Origin: Molanna angustata
Lineage: Eukaryota > Arthropoda > Insecta > Trichoptera > Molannidae
Assembly (NCBI GenBank): GCA_963576475.1
Contig: OY754969.1
Coordinates: 28,929,388 to 28,993,387 of the forward strand
DNA length: 64,000 nucleotides
Direction: 5' to 3'
The translations under genes and the position numbers were made by a program. The stretch's first letter is position 1, and each line of letters opens with the position of its first letter. This document shows, one piece after another, positions 25,735 through 39,285 of the stretch. The notes beneath the pieces are model-generated. The model was not told the DNA's origin. It did not search any database and saw only the letters and a list, made by a program, of their open reading frames with translations.

Positions 25735-25989
25735 ATCGTATTTATTTTCTTATGAATCATGATGCAATAATAATGTAAGTACCTACTTAGGTACATATTT
25801 CACTACGTACAATAAAATATATTATAGGCATAGAAAATAAACTGTCACCAAGCTTTAAAATATTCTTTTACCCTTTATATTATTTTAATTTTTAATATAG
25901 ATGCCGGTGTGTCAAAAATATGCGCAAGTCGAGCTTCTTTTATAGGATAATGCACACCCGCTCTCACCTGCCGATGGTAACCCCACATT
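25735..25989 (+). repeat. Direct repeat of the palindrome's left-arm end plus spacer
   Basis: Matches 23015-23270 without visible change, then leaves the repeat at CCCCACATTG. It makes the structure A - spacer - inverted A - end of A - spacer - unique flank. Confidence 0.85.
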
Positions 25990-26213
25990 GTGTGGATCGC
26001 ATTGAGGATCAATCCATGATAGTGTACAGTATAATACCAATGATTAACAATAAAATGAATGAGTTTGTTAATATTTTATTTATTTACATAAGGTACAAAA
26101 GAATATCATAATTAAACAATAATAGTAGGTATTCAACATTCATTTCGAAATGAGTGTTGTATACTATTCAATATCACATTCTAAATAATCATGGACAATC
26201 ATATATATTTTTA

Positions 26214-26930
26214 CTAGTTGCATGTAACTCATGAGATCCAACTGTCGATAGCGATAGTATGTATAGTTGAAGAATAAGTACCAAACTATAAACACTTAAA
26301 TCCAAATTATTGAATATTTTAAGATATTTTGTTTTCTATACAACACATGTAGGTATGTTTGTCAAGATAGGAAAGTATGGAGGTCAGTCCTTTTATCCTA
26401 CCCAGAATATGAAATCAGCATGATGGTATGTGTGTATGTTCGGAGATTTAAGTATCAAACTGTAAATACTTACATATAATATTGTGTATAGGCGACTGCC
26501 ATAGAAATCGTATGAAGCAATGTCTTCACTAAATTCAATTTATATAAATTTGAGATATGTACTACTTCAATGTTACTATGTTTTATAGAAAATTAAATTA
26601 TCTATTTGGATTGTTTCGGCTTTTTTCGATATTTTTAAAAACTTAGGAAATATAGGCAGTTAATCACATATATTTAACATAAAAAAATGTTTTTCTTAAT
26701 AAAAAATGTTTGAGAAACTCTCGAATTTATTTGAAAAAATTCGTTTGAGATTTTGTATTTGTATATGTTCGTACCAATTTTCAGCGTTCAAGCTTTTATG
26801 GTTTCTGAGATATATGGAAAAATAATGTATAAATTCAAAAGTTGATACAAAAATATCCTGACTGAATGATACCCTGACTGAAACAAAAATTCAAAATTCT
26901 GAGTATAAAAGTTTGGGCTCAATTTTTTTT
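26214..26930 (-). mobile_element. H2 Helentron-like copy B (truncated)
   Basis: Begins (plus strand) with CTAGTTGCATGTAACTCATG and ATCCAACTGTCGATAGCGAT, as in other H2 copies. It breaks off near 26920 after GAGTATAAAAGTTTGGGCTC, where the inverted copy C begins. Confidence 0.6.
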
Positions 26931-27257
26931 AACAATTTTTATAAAAATTGAATTTAGTGACGACATTGCTTCATACAATTTGTATGGCAGTCGCTTATAC
27001 ACAATATGTAAGAAGACTAACTTAATAGTTTGATAGGTACTTAATATCCAAACATACCTACAGAACCATCACGCTGTTTTCATATTCCGGGTAGGAAAAG
27101 AGGACTGACCTCCATACTGTCCTATCTTGACATACATACCAACATGTCTTAAAATTTTCAATATTTTGTATTTATGGGTTTATAGTTTGATTCTTATTCT
27201 TCAACTATACATACTATCGCTATCGACAGTCGGATCTCATGTGTTACATGCAACTAG
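26919..27257 (+). mobile_element. H2 copy C, inverted relative to copy B
   Basis: Runs in the opposite orientation and ends GGATCTCATGTGTTACATGC, AACTAG|T at 27257, the 3' end of the element with its CATGT/ACATG hairpin. B and C abut head to head. Confidence 0.6.
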
Positions 27258-27540
27258 TATAATAAAAATCCATGATATCATTCCATCATTTTAAACTCAG
27301 ATTGTCTATTTTAAAGTTTTAAAAATGATATAAGAGGAACTTAATTTGGAGATGTGGCAACAATATCACGAGGTGCACTTTTAAGTGGAACACAGAATAA
27401 CCTTATTAGGAAATGGCGTGATAGTTATGAATGCAAATGTTTTCTTTCTGCACACTGACGATGGACAGTCTGTTAATAGATGCCCATGTATAAATTTAAT
27501 GTAATCAAAAAATTACCTTAAATTTATTTAATAAATTTAA
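27258..27540. other. Spacer without recognisable feature
   Basis: AT-rich sequence between two H2 fragments. No coding seen. Confidence 0.3.
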
Positions 27541-27803
27541 AGCAGATCAAAAGTTATAAGGGGAAACGGACTCACACACACGCGCACACACAGACACACG
27601 AAATGTTCTACTCCGAATTCTGAGTAAATCCGTGTATGGAACATATATGCTGCGAAGCCTCTATGTTGGTGTTTCATGACTTCAAAATTGGAAAAGCCGT
27701 GAAAAAAGTAGACCCTGTATACAATTCACGCGTATCCTGGCTTGAAACATTGTCGATAGGTATATTAAGAGAACAAAGTTCTCTTGAACAAATCGACAGT
27801 TGA
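27541..27803 (-). mobile_element. H2 fragment D (5' portion)
   Basis: Contains the (CA)-rich block, GAAATGTTCTACTCCGAATT, the GAGAACAAAGTTCTC hairpin and ATCGACAGTTGA at the terminus. It is the half of the element missing from copy B. Confidence 0.55.
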
Positions 27804-27842
27804 AATATGTAATTAAGATAAACGCAAAAAAACAATAATAAA

Positions 27843-28241
27843 CTAGTTGCATGTATTGTAATACATGAGATCCAACTGTCGATAGCGATAGTATGTTAGT
27901 TGAAGAATAAGTACCAAACTATAAACCCATAAATACAAACTATTGAATATCTTAAGATATTTTGTTTTCTATACAACAGATGTAGGTACCTATGTATGTC
28001 AAGAAAGGACAATATGGAGGTCAGTCCTTTTTTCTAACCAGAATATGAAAACAGCATGATGGTATGATTGAAGATATTATATAGAACATAAGATATGCTG
28101 CGAAGCCTCTAAGTTTGTGTTTTTTGCATGTAATAAGTCCACTACGACATACAAAATGTTCCTAATTCGCGCATCTTGGCTTAATACTGTCGATATGTTT
28201 AGATAAATAAAGTTAGTACAACGTCTGCCGGGTTTCGCTAG
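27843..28241. mobile_element. Chimeric H2 copy E with CTAG at both ends
   Basis: The left end is CTAGTTGCATG followed by CATGAGATCCAACTGTCGAT, an H2 3' end read in reverse. The right end is TGCCGGGTTTCGCTAG|TTAA, a Helitron-type 3' end read forward. It resembles the isolated end at 43574 (GAAGGGTCCGCTAG|TTAA). Internally deleted; no coding. Confidence 0.5.
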
Positions 28242-28675
28242 TTAAGTAATATTTTAAAATTTTGTTGAAAGTATCATTATTATTTTATTTTCTTGGCAAA
28301 TACAGGATACTGTGGTGGGTTCGATAGAGAATGTGTAACAAGAGTTAAGCTAAACGATCGCTAATCAATGTGTTATCTGATCTGCGTGACGAACGGGAAG
28401 TCTATAATACAAGCCTAAATCCCTTTTACGGAAGTGTAGAAATTTTGTTTACCACTGACAAATTTCTATTAAAGCCGGGACGCGGCCGATCTATGGATTG
28501 AAAAAAGGTTAAGTAATTATACGCACTCCTCAAAGTTTCACTGTAAACCATTGATTTCAATAATATACGGAGTAAATGAAATGATCCTTGACTTGTTACG
28601 TACAAATACGCGGCCGTCGATACAAAAATTGGATAGACCGTAGGTTATAATATTCTCTTTAAACACTAGTTGCAT
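28242..28675. other. Spacer without recognisable feature
   Basis: No gene, repeat or terminus was recognised between H2 copies E and F. Confidence 0.3.
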
Positions 28676-29044
28676 CGTTGCATGTATCGTATGAGATCCA
28701 ACTGTCGATAGCGATAGCATGTATAGTTGAAGAATAAGTACCAAATTATAAACCCTTAGATTATATATAATTCTATGTATAAACCCATAAATCCAAATTA
28801 TTGAATATTTTAAGATATTTTTTTTATACAGCACATGTTGGTAAGTATGTCAAGATAGGATAGTATGGAGGTCAGTCCTTTTTTCCTACCCAGGGAATAT
28901 AAACAGCCTGATGGTATGTTTGTATGTTTGGAGCTTAGATTATATATGATATGGAGATTAATTATAAAGTCTTCCTTGATATCGTGTAGGTATAGGTGAC
29001 TGCCATACAAAATTGTATGAAGCGATGTCTTCACTAAATTTAAT
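28676..29044 (-). mobile_element. H2 copy F (3' part)
   Basis: Begins CTAGTTGCATCGTTGCATG with a small internal duplication, then the usual ATCCAACTGTCGATAGCGAT. It stops at the CACTAAATTTAATATTTA point, immediately before copy G. Confidence 0.6.
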
Positions 29045-29049
29045 ATTTA

Positions 29050-29830
29050 CTAGTTGCATGTAACACATGAGATCCAACTGTCGATAGCGATAGAATGTAT
29101 AGTTGAAGAATAACCAAACTATAAACCCATAAATACAAATTATTTAATATTTTAAGATATTTGTTTTTCTATACAACACATGTAGGTATGTATGTCAAGA
29201 TAGGATAGTATGGAGGTCAGTCCTTTGATCCTCCCCAGAATATGAAAACAGCATGATGGTATGTACGTATGTTTGTTTGGAGATTAGTATCAAACTATTA
29301 AGTCTTCTTAGATATTGTGTGAAGGCGATTGCCATAAAAATTGTATGAAGCAATGTCGTCACTAAATTCAATTTTTATAAAAATTATTAAAAAAAAATTG
29401 AGATGTGCTAATACCATGTTAATATTTTTTATAGAAAATTAAATTATCTAGTTGGGGTGTTTCGGCTTTTCTTGATATTTTTAAAAAAATTGGAAATATA
29501 GGCAGTTAAACTCATAAATTTATCATAAAAAAAATATTTTTCTTAAATCTAACTTTTATGGTTTCTGAGATATATGGAAAAATAAACCAAAATTTCAAAA
29601 GTTGATAACCCCTGACTGATACAAAAATTCACATTTCTGAGTATAAAAGTTTTGTAGGCCTATAACTGTTTATATATTCTAAAAATTTGGGCTCTGTGAA
29701 TTGAGCGGACCAAAAGTTATAAGGGGGAGACAGACACACACACACACCACACACACACACACACCCTCTCACACACACACACCCTCTCACACACACACAC
29801 CCTCTCTCACACACACACACACACACCCTC

Positions 29831-29868
<38 letters not shown>

Positions 29869-30066
29869 CTCACATAAAATGTTCTACTCCGAATTCTGAG
29901 TAAATCCATGTATGGGAACATATATGCTGCGAGGCCTCTAGTTGGTGTTATTAGCATGCAAAAAGTCCACTACACCATACAAAATTTTCCTTCGTACACG
30001 CATCTTGGCTTAATAATGTCGATTCATTAAGAGAATTGAATTCTCATGAACGAATCGACAGTTGGA
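29050..30066 (-). mobile_element. H2 copy G, complete (1,017 bp)
   Basis: Uninterrupted from CTAGTTGCATGTAACACATG (29050) to ACGAATCGACAGTTGGA (30066), the best full-length example. It has the 5' TCCAACTGTCGATTCG start, the inverted subterminal ATCGACAGTTGGA, the CATGT/ACATG hairpin and a terminal CTAG (element orientation, minus strand), plus an internal (CA)n array. Confidence 0.65.
29732..29868. repeat. Compound (CA)n microsatellite with CCCTCTC interruptions
   Basis: About 135 bp of CA repeats broken by CCCTCTC blocks inside H2 copy G. The Cys/Val-rich frame across it is spurious. Confidence 0.95.
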
Positions 30067-30081
30067 TAAAATATTGTTTAA

Positions 30082-30895
30082 CTAGTCGCATGTAACACAT
30101 GAGATCCAACTGTTGATAGCGATACTATGTGAAGTTGAAGAATAAGAATCAATCTATAAACCCATAAATCCAAATTATTGAAAATTATAACACATGTTGG
30201 TATGTATGTCAAGATAGGACAGTATGGAGGTCAGTCCTCTTTTCCTACCCGGAATATGAAAACAGCATGATGATTCTGTATGTATGTTTGGAGATTAAGT
30301 ATCAAACTATAAGTCTTCTTACATATTGTGTATAGGCGACTGCCATACAAATTGTATGAAGCAATATCGTCACTAAATTCAATTTTTATAAAAATTGTTA
30401 AAAAAAAATTGAGATGTGCCAATACAATGTTGATATTTTTTATAGAAAATTAAATTATCTAGTTGGGTTGTTTCGGGTTTTTTCGATATTTTTAAAATAT
30501 TGGAAATATAGGCAGTTAAACTCATAAATTTATAATAAAAAAAATATCTTTCTTAATAAAAAATGTTTGAGAAATTTTGGAATTTTTTTGAATAAATTAA
30601 TTTGATACTTCGTATTTTTCTATGTTCACACGAATTTTCAGCGTTCTAGCTTTTATGGTTTCTGAGATATATGGAAAAATAAACCAAAAATTTAAAAGTT
30701 GATAACCCCTGACTGAAACAAAAATTCAAAATTCTGAGTAAAAAAGTTTTGTAGGTCTATAACTATTAATATATTCTGAAATTTTGGGCTCTGTTAATTG
30801 AGCGGATCAAAAGTTATAAGGGGGGAGGGACACACACACAGACACGAAATGTTCTACTCCGAATTTTGAGTAAATCCGTATATGGAATATATACA
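30082..30895 (-). mobile_element. H2 copy H (5' end truncated)
   Basis: Starts CTAGTCGCATGTAACACATG, 16 bp after copy G, and runs in the same order to TAAATCCGTATATGGAATAT, where it is lost before the terminal hairpin. Confidence 0.6.
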
Positions 30896-30914
30896 TTTAT
30901 GAAAAGATTTGACA

Positions 30915-31090
30915 AATACGACTAGATCAGGGGCAAGTCCGGCCAAGAAGTGAAATCCTGGATATAATTATATTAGATATCTTAAGATATTATAGAATCC
31001 ACATGAAAATTATATCCTTGATATGGGTAATCGTGAGGGTTTTGATTTCACCGATTGACGGGACTTGTCTCCTTGAGTTTAAAATACATT
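30915..31090 (+). repeat. Dispersed repeat (AATTATATCC...GGGACTTGTCTCC)
   Basis: AATTATATCCTTGATATG, AATCGTGAGGGTTTTGATTT and GACTTGTCTCCTTG recur at 58928-59040 (AATTATATCCATGATATG, CACGAGGGTTTTGATTTC, GGACTTGTCCTCCCG). The last block also appears at 46294-46345. The element type is unknown. Confidence 0.5.
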
Positions 31091-31261
31091 AAATATCTGT
31101 TGTGCATAAAAATAATACAACTTAGTGCAGAATATTTCTTACCCAATAAACTTTCAGTTTCTGATGTAAGTGCGTATTTTTAAATAACAAACCCGCATTC
31201 ATGAAAAAAAAAAATACCTGATGTTATTGATCACATGGCTATTCTCATGATTTTACCATCC

Positions 31262-32575
31262 AAATACGTGGACAGTATGGAGGTCAGTCCTCTTTTCCAA
31301 CCCGGAATATGAAAACAGCCTGATGGTATGTATGTATTTGGAGATAAAGTAACAAACTATAAGGTCTTCTTACATAATATATTGTGTAATGTGTATAGAC
31401 GACTACCATACCATACTTAGGAAGCATGTTTCAGCGTGATGGAAGATTGGAAAAAGATATTGAAAGGAGAGTAACGGCAGGTAATAGAGTGAACGGTGCT
31501 TTAAGACCAGTAATGGCAGACCCAATTATTTCGAGGCAAGCGAAGCTCGCGGTACACAATGGTATCGTCGCACCGACTCTAATGTATGCTAGTGAGACAT
31601 GGACATGGCAGAAGACGCATGAAAGTAGAATTAACTCGGTTGAAATGAGGTCACTAAGACGAATGTGTGGTAAAACGATGTATGATAGAATAAGAAATGA
31701 GGATATTAGACGAGAATGTATGATTGAAAGAAATATCGTAAGTAAGATTAAAATAAATGCCCTAAGGTGGTTCGGCCACATAGAAAGAATGAAAGATGAC
31801 CGTCTGACAAAAAAAGTATACAAGTCTGATAAAAGAGGAACGAAAAGTAGAGGTCGGCCAATAAAAATTTGACACGATCACATAAATGGGATTTTGAAAG
31901 ATGGTGATGTTAGAAGTAAGAATAATAGAAGAGCGTGTATGAGACGATGTATGAACGTGAATGAGGCGAGGAAGGTATTTCAAGAGAGAGGAGTCTGGCA
32001 TTCGGTTCTCTCTGCCTACCCCAAATAGGGAAATGGAGTGATGGTATGGCTATGGGACTACCATACAAATTGTATGAAGCGAAGTCGTCACTAAATTCAA
32101 TTTCAATAAAAAATGTTAAAAAGAAATTGAGATGTACTGCTACAATGTTAATATTTTTTATAGAAAATTAAATTATCTAGTTGGGTTATTTCGGATTTTT
32201 TCGATATTTTTTAAAACTTTGGAAATATAGGCAGTTAAACACATAAATTTATCATAAAAAAATATTTTTCCTAATAAAAAATGTTTAAAAAATGTTGTTT
32301 GGTTATTTTTAAAAAAACTTATTTGAGATTATGTATTTGTTTATTTGTGGTACCAATTTTCAGCGTTCTAGCTTTTATGGTTTCTGAGATATATGGAAAA
32401 ATAAAGTAAAAATTCAAAAGTTGATAACCCCTGACTGAAACGAAAATTCAAAATTCTGAGTATAAAAGTTTTGTAGGCCTATTACTATTTATATATTCTG
32501 AAATTTTGTGCTCTGTGCATTGAGCGAATCAAATGTTATAAGGGGGGGGGGACACACACACAGACGTCATGACAC
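31262..32575 (-). mobile_element. H2 copy I, split by a LINE-B insertion
   Basis: H2 sequence from GGACAGTATGGAGGTCAG to the G-run plus ACACACACAGAC. It is interrupted at 31412-32055 by LINE-B, flanked by the 11-bp duplication GACTACCATAC. Both termini are missing. Confidence 0.6.
31412..32055 (+). pseudogene. LINE-B non-LTR retrotransposon insertion, one nonsense codon
   Basis: Target-site duplication GACTACCATAC at 31401-31411 and 32056-32066. The frame from 31414 reads YLGSMFQRDGRLEKDIERRV, AGNRVNGALRPVMADP, APTLMYASETWTWQ, RRMCGKTMYDRIRNEDIRRE, ALRWFGHIERM, SRGRPIKI, then TGA at 31870-31872 where related elements would be expected to have TGG. It then stays open to TAG at 32026-32028 (RRACMRRCMNVNEARKVFQE ... 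LSAYPK). This is the C-terminal part of a LINE reverse transcriptase, after the palm. The 3' end is a short UTR finishing GTGATGGTATG. Other copies lie at 44621, 48175 and 54736. The clade is uncertain (RTE-like). Confidence 0.8.
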
Positions 32576-32599
32576 ACAAAATATAGATAAATAAAAAAT

Positions 32600-32785
32600 A
32601 TCAAATTGATGTTTTCAAAAAAATTCTAGAAATTCTCAAAAATTTTTTATTAATAAAAATATTTATCATGATAAATTTATGTGTTTAACTGCCTATATTT
32701 CCAAAGTTTTTAAAAATATCGAAACAAGCCGAAACACCAAAACGAGATAATTTAATTTTCTATAAAAAATATTAACATTGCAATA
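32600..32785 (+). mobile_element. H2 fragment J, inverted
   Basis: Reverse-oriented H2 middle part (TTTAACTGCCTATATTTCC, ATCGAAACAAGCCGAAACAC, TTAATTTTCTATAAAAAATA). It forms a second inverted H2 pair with copy I. Confidence 0.5.
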
Positions 32786-32787
32786 GT

Positions 32788-33025
32788 AAGTAAGTAGGTA
32801 CGCGCATCAGAGTAACAATAAACAAATTGATAGTATTATGAACGATGTAAAAATAAAAGTAAGTAGGTACGCGCATGAGAGAGTAACAATAATCAAATCA
32901 ACATATAGTATGAACTTTGTAAAACTGAAAGTAAGTAGGTACGCGCACGAGAGAGAGTAGGTATCAATACATATATCGACAGTTGTATGAAGTCGTAAAA
33001 ATAAAAGTAAGTAGGTACGCGCTTT
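32788..33025 (+). repeat. Minisatellite, about 69-75-bp period, 3.5 units
   Basis: TAAGTAGGTACGCGC recurs at 32791, 32860, 32932 and 33007. The units contain GAGAGTAACAATA and GTAAAAATAAAAG. It begins where H2 fragment J ends. Confidence 0.85.
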
Positions 33026-33110
33026 TTCAAGGCAATATTTAAAATGCGTTGAATTGTATTCATTATATCGCGAAGGTCACAGAGACATGGTAGAACAGTA
33101 TTGAGTGCAG

Positions 33111-33285
33111 ACGCAAGACGATCGGAGCCATATATATAAATCACCTTCAAAATATACTCCGAACAAATCTCCGTGCGGCCAAGGTCAACATGTAATATTT
33201 TGCCGCGGATGCAAAACGATCGGTGGCTTAGTAAAAATATACACCTTCAAAATATACACTGAACAAATCTCCGTGCGGCCAATGG
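33111..33285 (+). repeat. Two-unit tandem repeat of about 100 bp
   Basis: CACCTTCAAAATATACTCCG and GAACAAATCTCCGTGCGGCC at 33142-33180 recur at 33242-33280 with few changes. No function suggested. Confidence 0.75.
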
Positions 33286-33489
33286 TTGAACTAATAATAT
33301 TCATTTCAAGATATTTTGATATTTTTTTTGCTTCCATGTAAATTTTTGCCAGTTGATTCTCTATGGTATAAGCAACAGAATGGTAGTTTTTGGCGTGAAA
33401 ATTATCTTGCGTCCGTATACCGGACGCGAAAAGTTGGTGGACGCAACAACCCTATACGAATTTCACATAGGTGACGCAACAAGTATTGC

Positions 33490-34087
<598 letters not shown>

Positions 34088-34138
34088 ATTATTAAGTATT
34101 TTGGGGATAACCCGCGTCAAATTCTGATTCGGACAATT

Positions 34139-34612
34139 CCGCATGGACAAGTGTACTTGAAAACAATATTTTGAAAAACCATAGTAATCAAATTAACCCA
34201 ACTACCGATATTTCAAACAATAGTCACATTAAAAACATTAGTAAAATTCCTAGTAAACCGAAAACTGATAATCCACCTGTAAACAATATACCGTTAAGTA
34301 CTCGAGTCACTAGAAGCCAAACAAAACGCAATAATGACGTCATTGGGGAAACCCACCCCTCCACTAACACCTGACTCGGCTTCCTTTCAAACTTTCACTT
34401 GGTGGTAAGCTTCCGACGCGAACGGACGTGCGCGCACTATCCCTCGCGACGGAAATTTATTAACAAGGCGCCTATTGAAAATGTCTGATGAGATTCAGAC
34501 GAAACGTCGGCAGACGACTGATTCTCTCGGGAATCAGAATTTGACGCGGGTTATCCCCAAAATACTTAATAATAACATATTTTGTACTCGCGAAAACCTT
34601 AGATTTAACATA
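34139..34612 (+). repeat. PLE-A left pseudo-LTR (474 bp)
   Basis: Carries the last 79 codons of the PLE frame (to TGA at 34372-34374), a noncoding spacer of about 106 bp with GC-rich stretches, then the ATG at 34481 and the first codons. The offset to the right copy is exactly 2,776 bp. It probably supplies the promoter, since it lies upstream of the full frame. Confidence 0.9.
34481..34552 (+). other. Twin hairpins around GAAACGTCGGCA at the PLE-A start
   Basis: GTCTGA-TGAGAT-TCAGAC (6-bp stem) is followed by GAAACGTCGGCAGACGA, then CTGATTC-TCTCGG-GAATCAG (7-bp stem). It is repeated at 37257 onward in the right pseudo-LTR. PLE-B has the same layout with different stem sequences. The CTGATGA and GAAACGTC words recall the hammerhead ribozymes reported in PLE pseudo-LTRs, but the classical stems I and II do not form here. 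The region is also coding. Confidence 0.5.
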
Positions 34613-36914
34613 AATAACCTCTACAGGGAGGAAATATACAGTGAAACGAAAAAGTTTGAAAAATTAAAGTCAAAACACGCTAAGCTTCTATGTGACCTAA
34701 CCTTTTTGTGTCGATGTCGTGATAAAAAAGTAGTGCCAAAGTGTTTTCAACTGAGACAACGCGGTAGCAGAAAATCGGTGAGAAAAATTCTTTATAATAC
34801 TAGTTTTTCCCTCATACGCGACGAAATCGGTTACATTCATTCACAATTACATATACTTGGTACTGATATTAAAAATCTTCATATAAAACTTGCTAATATA
34901 TTACACCCGTTAATATGGTCCGAATTAGATAATCTCATTCATAATAGGATTGAAACGAATAATCAAATAAACTCCGACCGCCAAATAAGTAAATTCATGC
35001 GTATCGAAAATAATATCAAAAAACAAGAATACCAACAGTCGTTAAATACCGATAAAATCATTCACAATCTCACTAATCTAAAATTAAATAACGATACAAT
35101 ATCTGTTCTAAGTAAAGGTTTTAATTTTGGTGTTGTTCCTCCGAAAATTCCGAAAGAAGACATTGTTACGGGTATCGAATCAGCCGTGTGTAAACTACCA
35201 AATAATATAGCCGAAACTATACGACAAGAAACTTGCCATATACTTAGAAAATCGCTTCCGCCGAAAAGAAATATATCTCTCGATGAAATACGAGCTCTTA
35301 AAGAATTACGCGCAAATAAAGATATAATTATTCTTCCGGCAGATAAGGGAAACGCAACAGTCATCATGAAAAGCGAAGATTATCACATTAAAATTACTAA
35401 TTTGTTTAACGATCCGGCTTATAAACTGCATCCTAATAATCCTATAACATACTTAGAAAAAACGACTAAAACTAAAATTATGTCATCCAAATTAAGTCCA
35501 GAATTAAAAAAGTCGTTAATACCTAGAGAAAAATCGTCACGTTTTCCGAAATTATACGGTTTGCCAAAGATTCACAAGACGGATGTTCCTCTTAGACCCA
35601 TAGTCAGTTCTGTCGGTTCGCCACTTCAAATGTTATCAAAGTATCTTGCCAACTACTTACAACCAGATGTAGAATCAGCGGAATCTTTTGTCAAAAATTC
35701 GGAACATTTTATACAAATCATTAAAAATCAAAAATTAAACAAGGGCGACATCCTTGTCAGTTTTGACGTCGTATCCCTGTTTACCAATATACCCACAGAC
35801 GAAGCTCTTCAAGCAATAAAAGAAATGAGTGACCCACCGAATGACATAATAACTTTAATAGAACATTGCCTCAATAACACATTTTTCACTTATAATAACG
35901 ACATGTACAAACAAGTAAAAGGAGCACCAATGGGTCTATCTCTTTCACCGCCAGTCGCTAACATTTTCATGACTAAGTTAGAGAAAGAAGCTATAGATAG
36001 AGCGCGCTTAAAACCAAAGCTATGGATTAGATACGTGGACGATACTTTCGTTATATGGCCTCACGGTTTGGAGGAACTTCACAAATTTCTTGATTTTCTG
36101 AACGATCTCCACAATAACATCAAATTCACAATGGAGATCGAAAACAACGGTGAAATTCCTTTTCTTGATGTTCTCGTCATCAAAAAAGAAGATGGCACTC
36201 TCGGCCACACTGTGTACAGAAAATCAACACATACCAACAGATATCTCCACGCATCGTCGAACCATCATCCAGCACAAATCGCCTCTGTAGCAAACACCTT
36301 GGTAACACGGTCATTAAGGATAACCGACTCCGAAAACATTCAAAATGAATTAGAGTATCTTAAAAACGCGCTACGAAATAACGGTTTTTCAAATTTCACA
36401 ATAAATAATGCAATAAAAAATCAAACGAATAAAAATTTTAATAAAAAAGATACATCAACTAAAGTAAAGCCACTCGCCATTGCATTTTTACCTTACATAA
36501 AAGGCACTACTGTCAAAATCAGTCACCTACTTTACAAACATAATATTCGCACCATTTTTAGAACAGACAACAAAATTTCATCCTTTCTAAAAAGTCCGAA
36601 AGATAAAATACCATTAGAGTCACACGGTATTTACGAAATCCCTTGCGGTGATTGCACAAAAACTTACATAGGCAGGACAAATCGCAGAATCTCGGCACGC
36701 GTTTCTGAACATCGCGTAGATATTAAAAACCGGAAATTAACTTCATCTCTAGTAAACCACTCATTGACCGAAAATCACTCCATAGACTTTGAAAATTCAA
36801 AAGTAGTCGCGAATATTAACAATGAAACATTTAGAATTTACAGGGAAGCAATAGAAATATATAGAAGAAGCAACAGTATAATGAATAACAGGGACGATAG
36901 CATTCGAATCCCGA

Positions 36915-37950
<1,036 letters not shown>

Positions 37951-38016
37951 TATCGAGGCTGGTCGGTTCGCAAACGCAGACACGGAGCGACTAACACCGT
38001 GTTGTATTTCGCGTTC

Positions 38017-39250
38017 CTATTTGTATGTTGTTTCGTGTATTGGCGTGTCGATTGGCGTGTGATGCGGCGTGTGGTGGGGGGGGGTGGCGGTGTGAGCATG
38101 GGTGACTGGCGGTTCGCTGTATGACGTTATGACGGTGTGTATGCGTGTCGATCGCCGTAAAGCAGTGTGCGGGGGGTCTGAGGGGGGTAGAGCAGTGGTG
38201 GTTGTATGGTCGGGCAGCGGTTCGTTTGTTGGTACGCGGTCGCTTGAATATGAATCGAGGACTGGTTTCCATGCTAGCGGCAGGCGGCGGGAATCATCTC
38301 TTGTGTTCATGGCATGAGGCCGTTTTTCGATTTCGATTGCCTCTCTGTATATTCTGTTTATTTCATTATTAAGTTGGACTAATATTTTTGCTGCATCGAA
38401 ATTTATATTATGACCTTCTGTCATCACGTGGTTCGCTAATGTTGATGTAGATTTATTTTGTTTAACATCTAATCGGTGTTCGGCCACGCGTGCTGACACT
38501 TTTCTGTTTGTGCGGCCGACATATGTTTTTTCGCATGTGCCGCAGGGGATCTCGTATACGCCGTGTGCTTCTAGTGGTATGCTGTCTTTATTTGGTCGTA
38601 AAAAAGATGAAATTTTTCGGTCGGTTTTGAAGACTGTTTTTATATTGTGTTTTTTCAGTAAGCGACATATTTTGTCTGTAGATCCACTGACGTATGGTAG
38701 TATTGCCATCCCGCGTATCTCTTCTTTGTCCTTTTCCTTATTATTTTTTACTGATTCTTTTTTAATGGCGTTTATTAATCGTATTCTGGTGGTATCCATT
38801 AGCACGGAGAGCTTCACTGAGGCTTCTTATTTCTAGGTCAATATTTTCCGCGTCCGATATTCTTTTTGACCGGGTGACCAGTGTATTGACCAATCCTGCT
38901 AACTGGGCTGGGTGGTGGTGTGAATCTGCATGTAAATATCTGTCTGTGTGTGTTGGTTTTCGATAAACGGTAAAACTTAATGAGCCATCAGTTTTCTTTT
39001 TGACCATCACATCGAGGAATGCTAGTTGATTGTTTATTTCTTTCTCCATTGTAAATTGAATTGATTGATGCTTGTTATTGAGATATGCGACAAATTTATT
39101 GAGTTCGTCTTCGCCATGGCGCCAGATGATGAAAATATCGTCAATATATCTGACCCATACAGCCGGTTTGTAGGGATAGTCATTTAAAGCGTCTTCCTCA
39201 AATGCTGTCATATATATATTTGCTGCTACAGGTGATAGTGAAGATCCCAT
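38017..39250 (-). pseudogene. PLE-B inverted copy: RT motif B onward plus GIY-YIG, frameshifted
   Basis: 5'-truncated copy beginning at MGSSLSPVAANIYMTAFEED (39250), with catalytic RYIDDIFIIW, LAFLDVMV and a frameshift near 38762-38817. It then runs into GVYEIPCGTC, TYVGRTNRKVSARVAEH, HVMTEGHNI, REAIEIEKR, and a Pro/Thr-rich C-terminus. It joins the plus-strand copy head to head at about 39251-39260. It lacks motif A and the N-terminal region and cannot function. Confidence 0.85.
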
Positions 39251-39285
39251 TGCCCGGAAAAATAGTTATTCATATATCTCTAGCC

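Noticed and set aside
29629..29826. Cys/Val-rich small protein
   Set aside because: Translation of the (CA)n repeat on the minus strand.
34481..34520. Confident hammerhead ribozyme call
   Set aside because: CTGATGA and GAAACGTC are present, but helix I and helix II do not form. Kept only as a hairpin motif finding.
38017..38372. Gly/Val-rich plus-strand frames
   Set aside because: Antisense shadows of the PLE-B C-terminal region.
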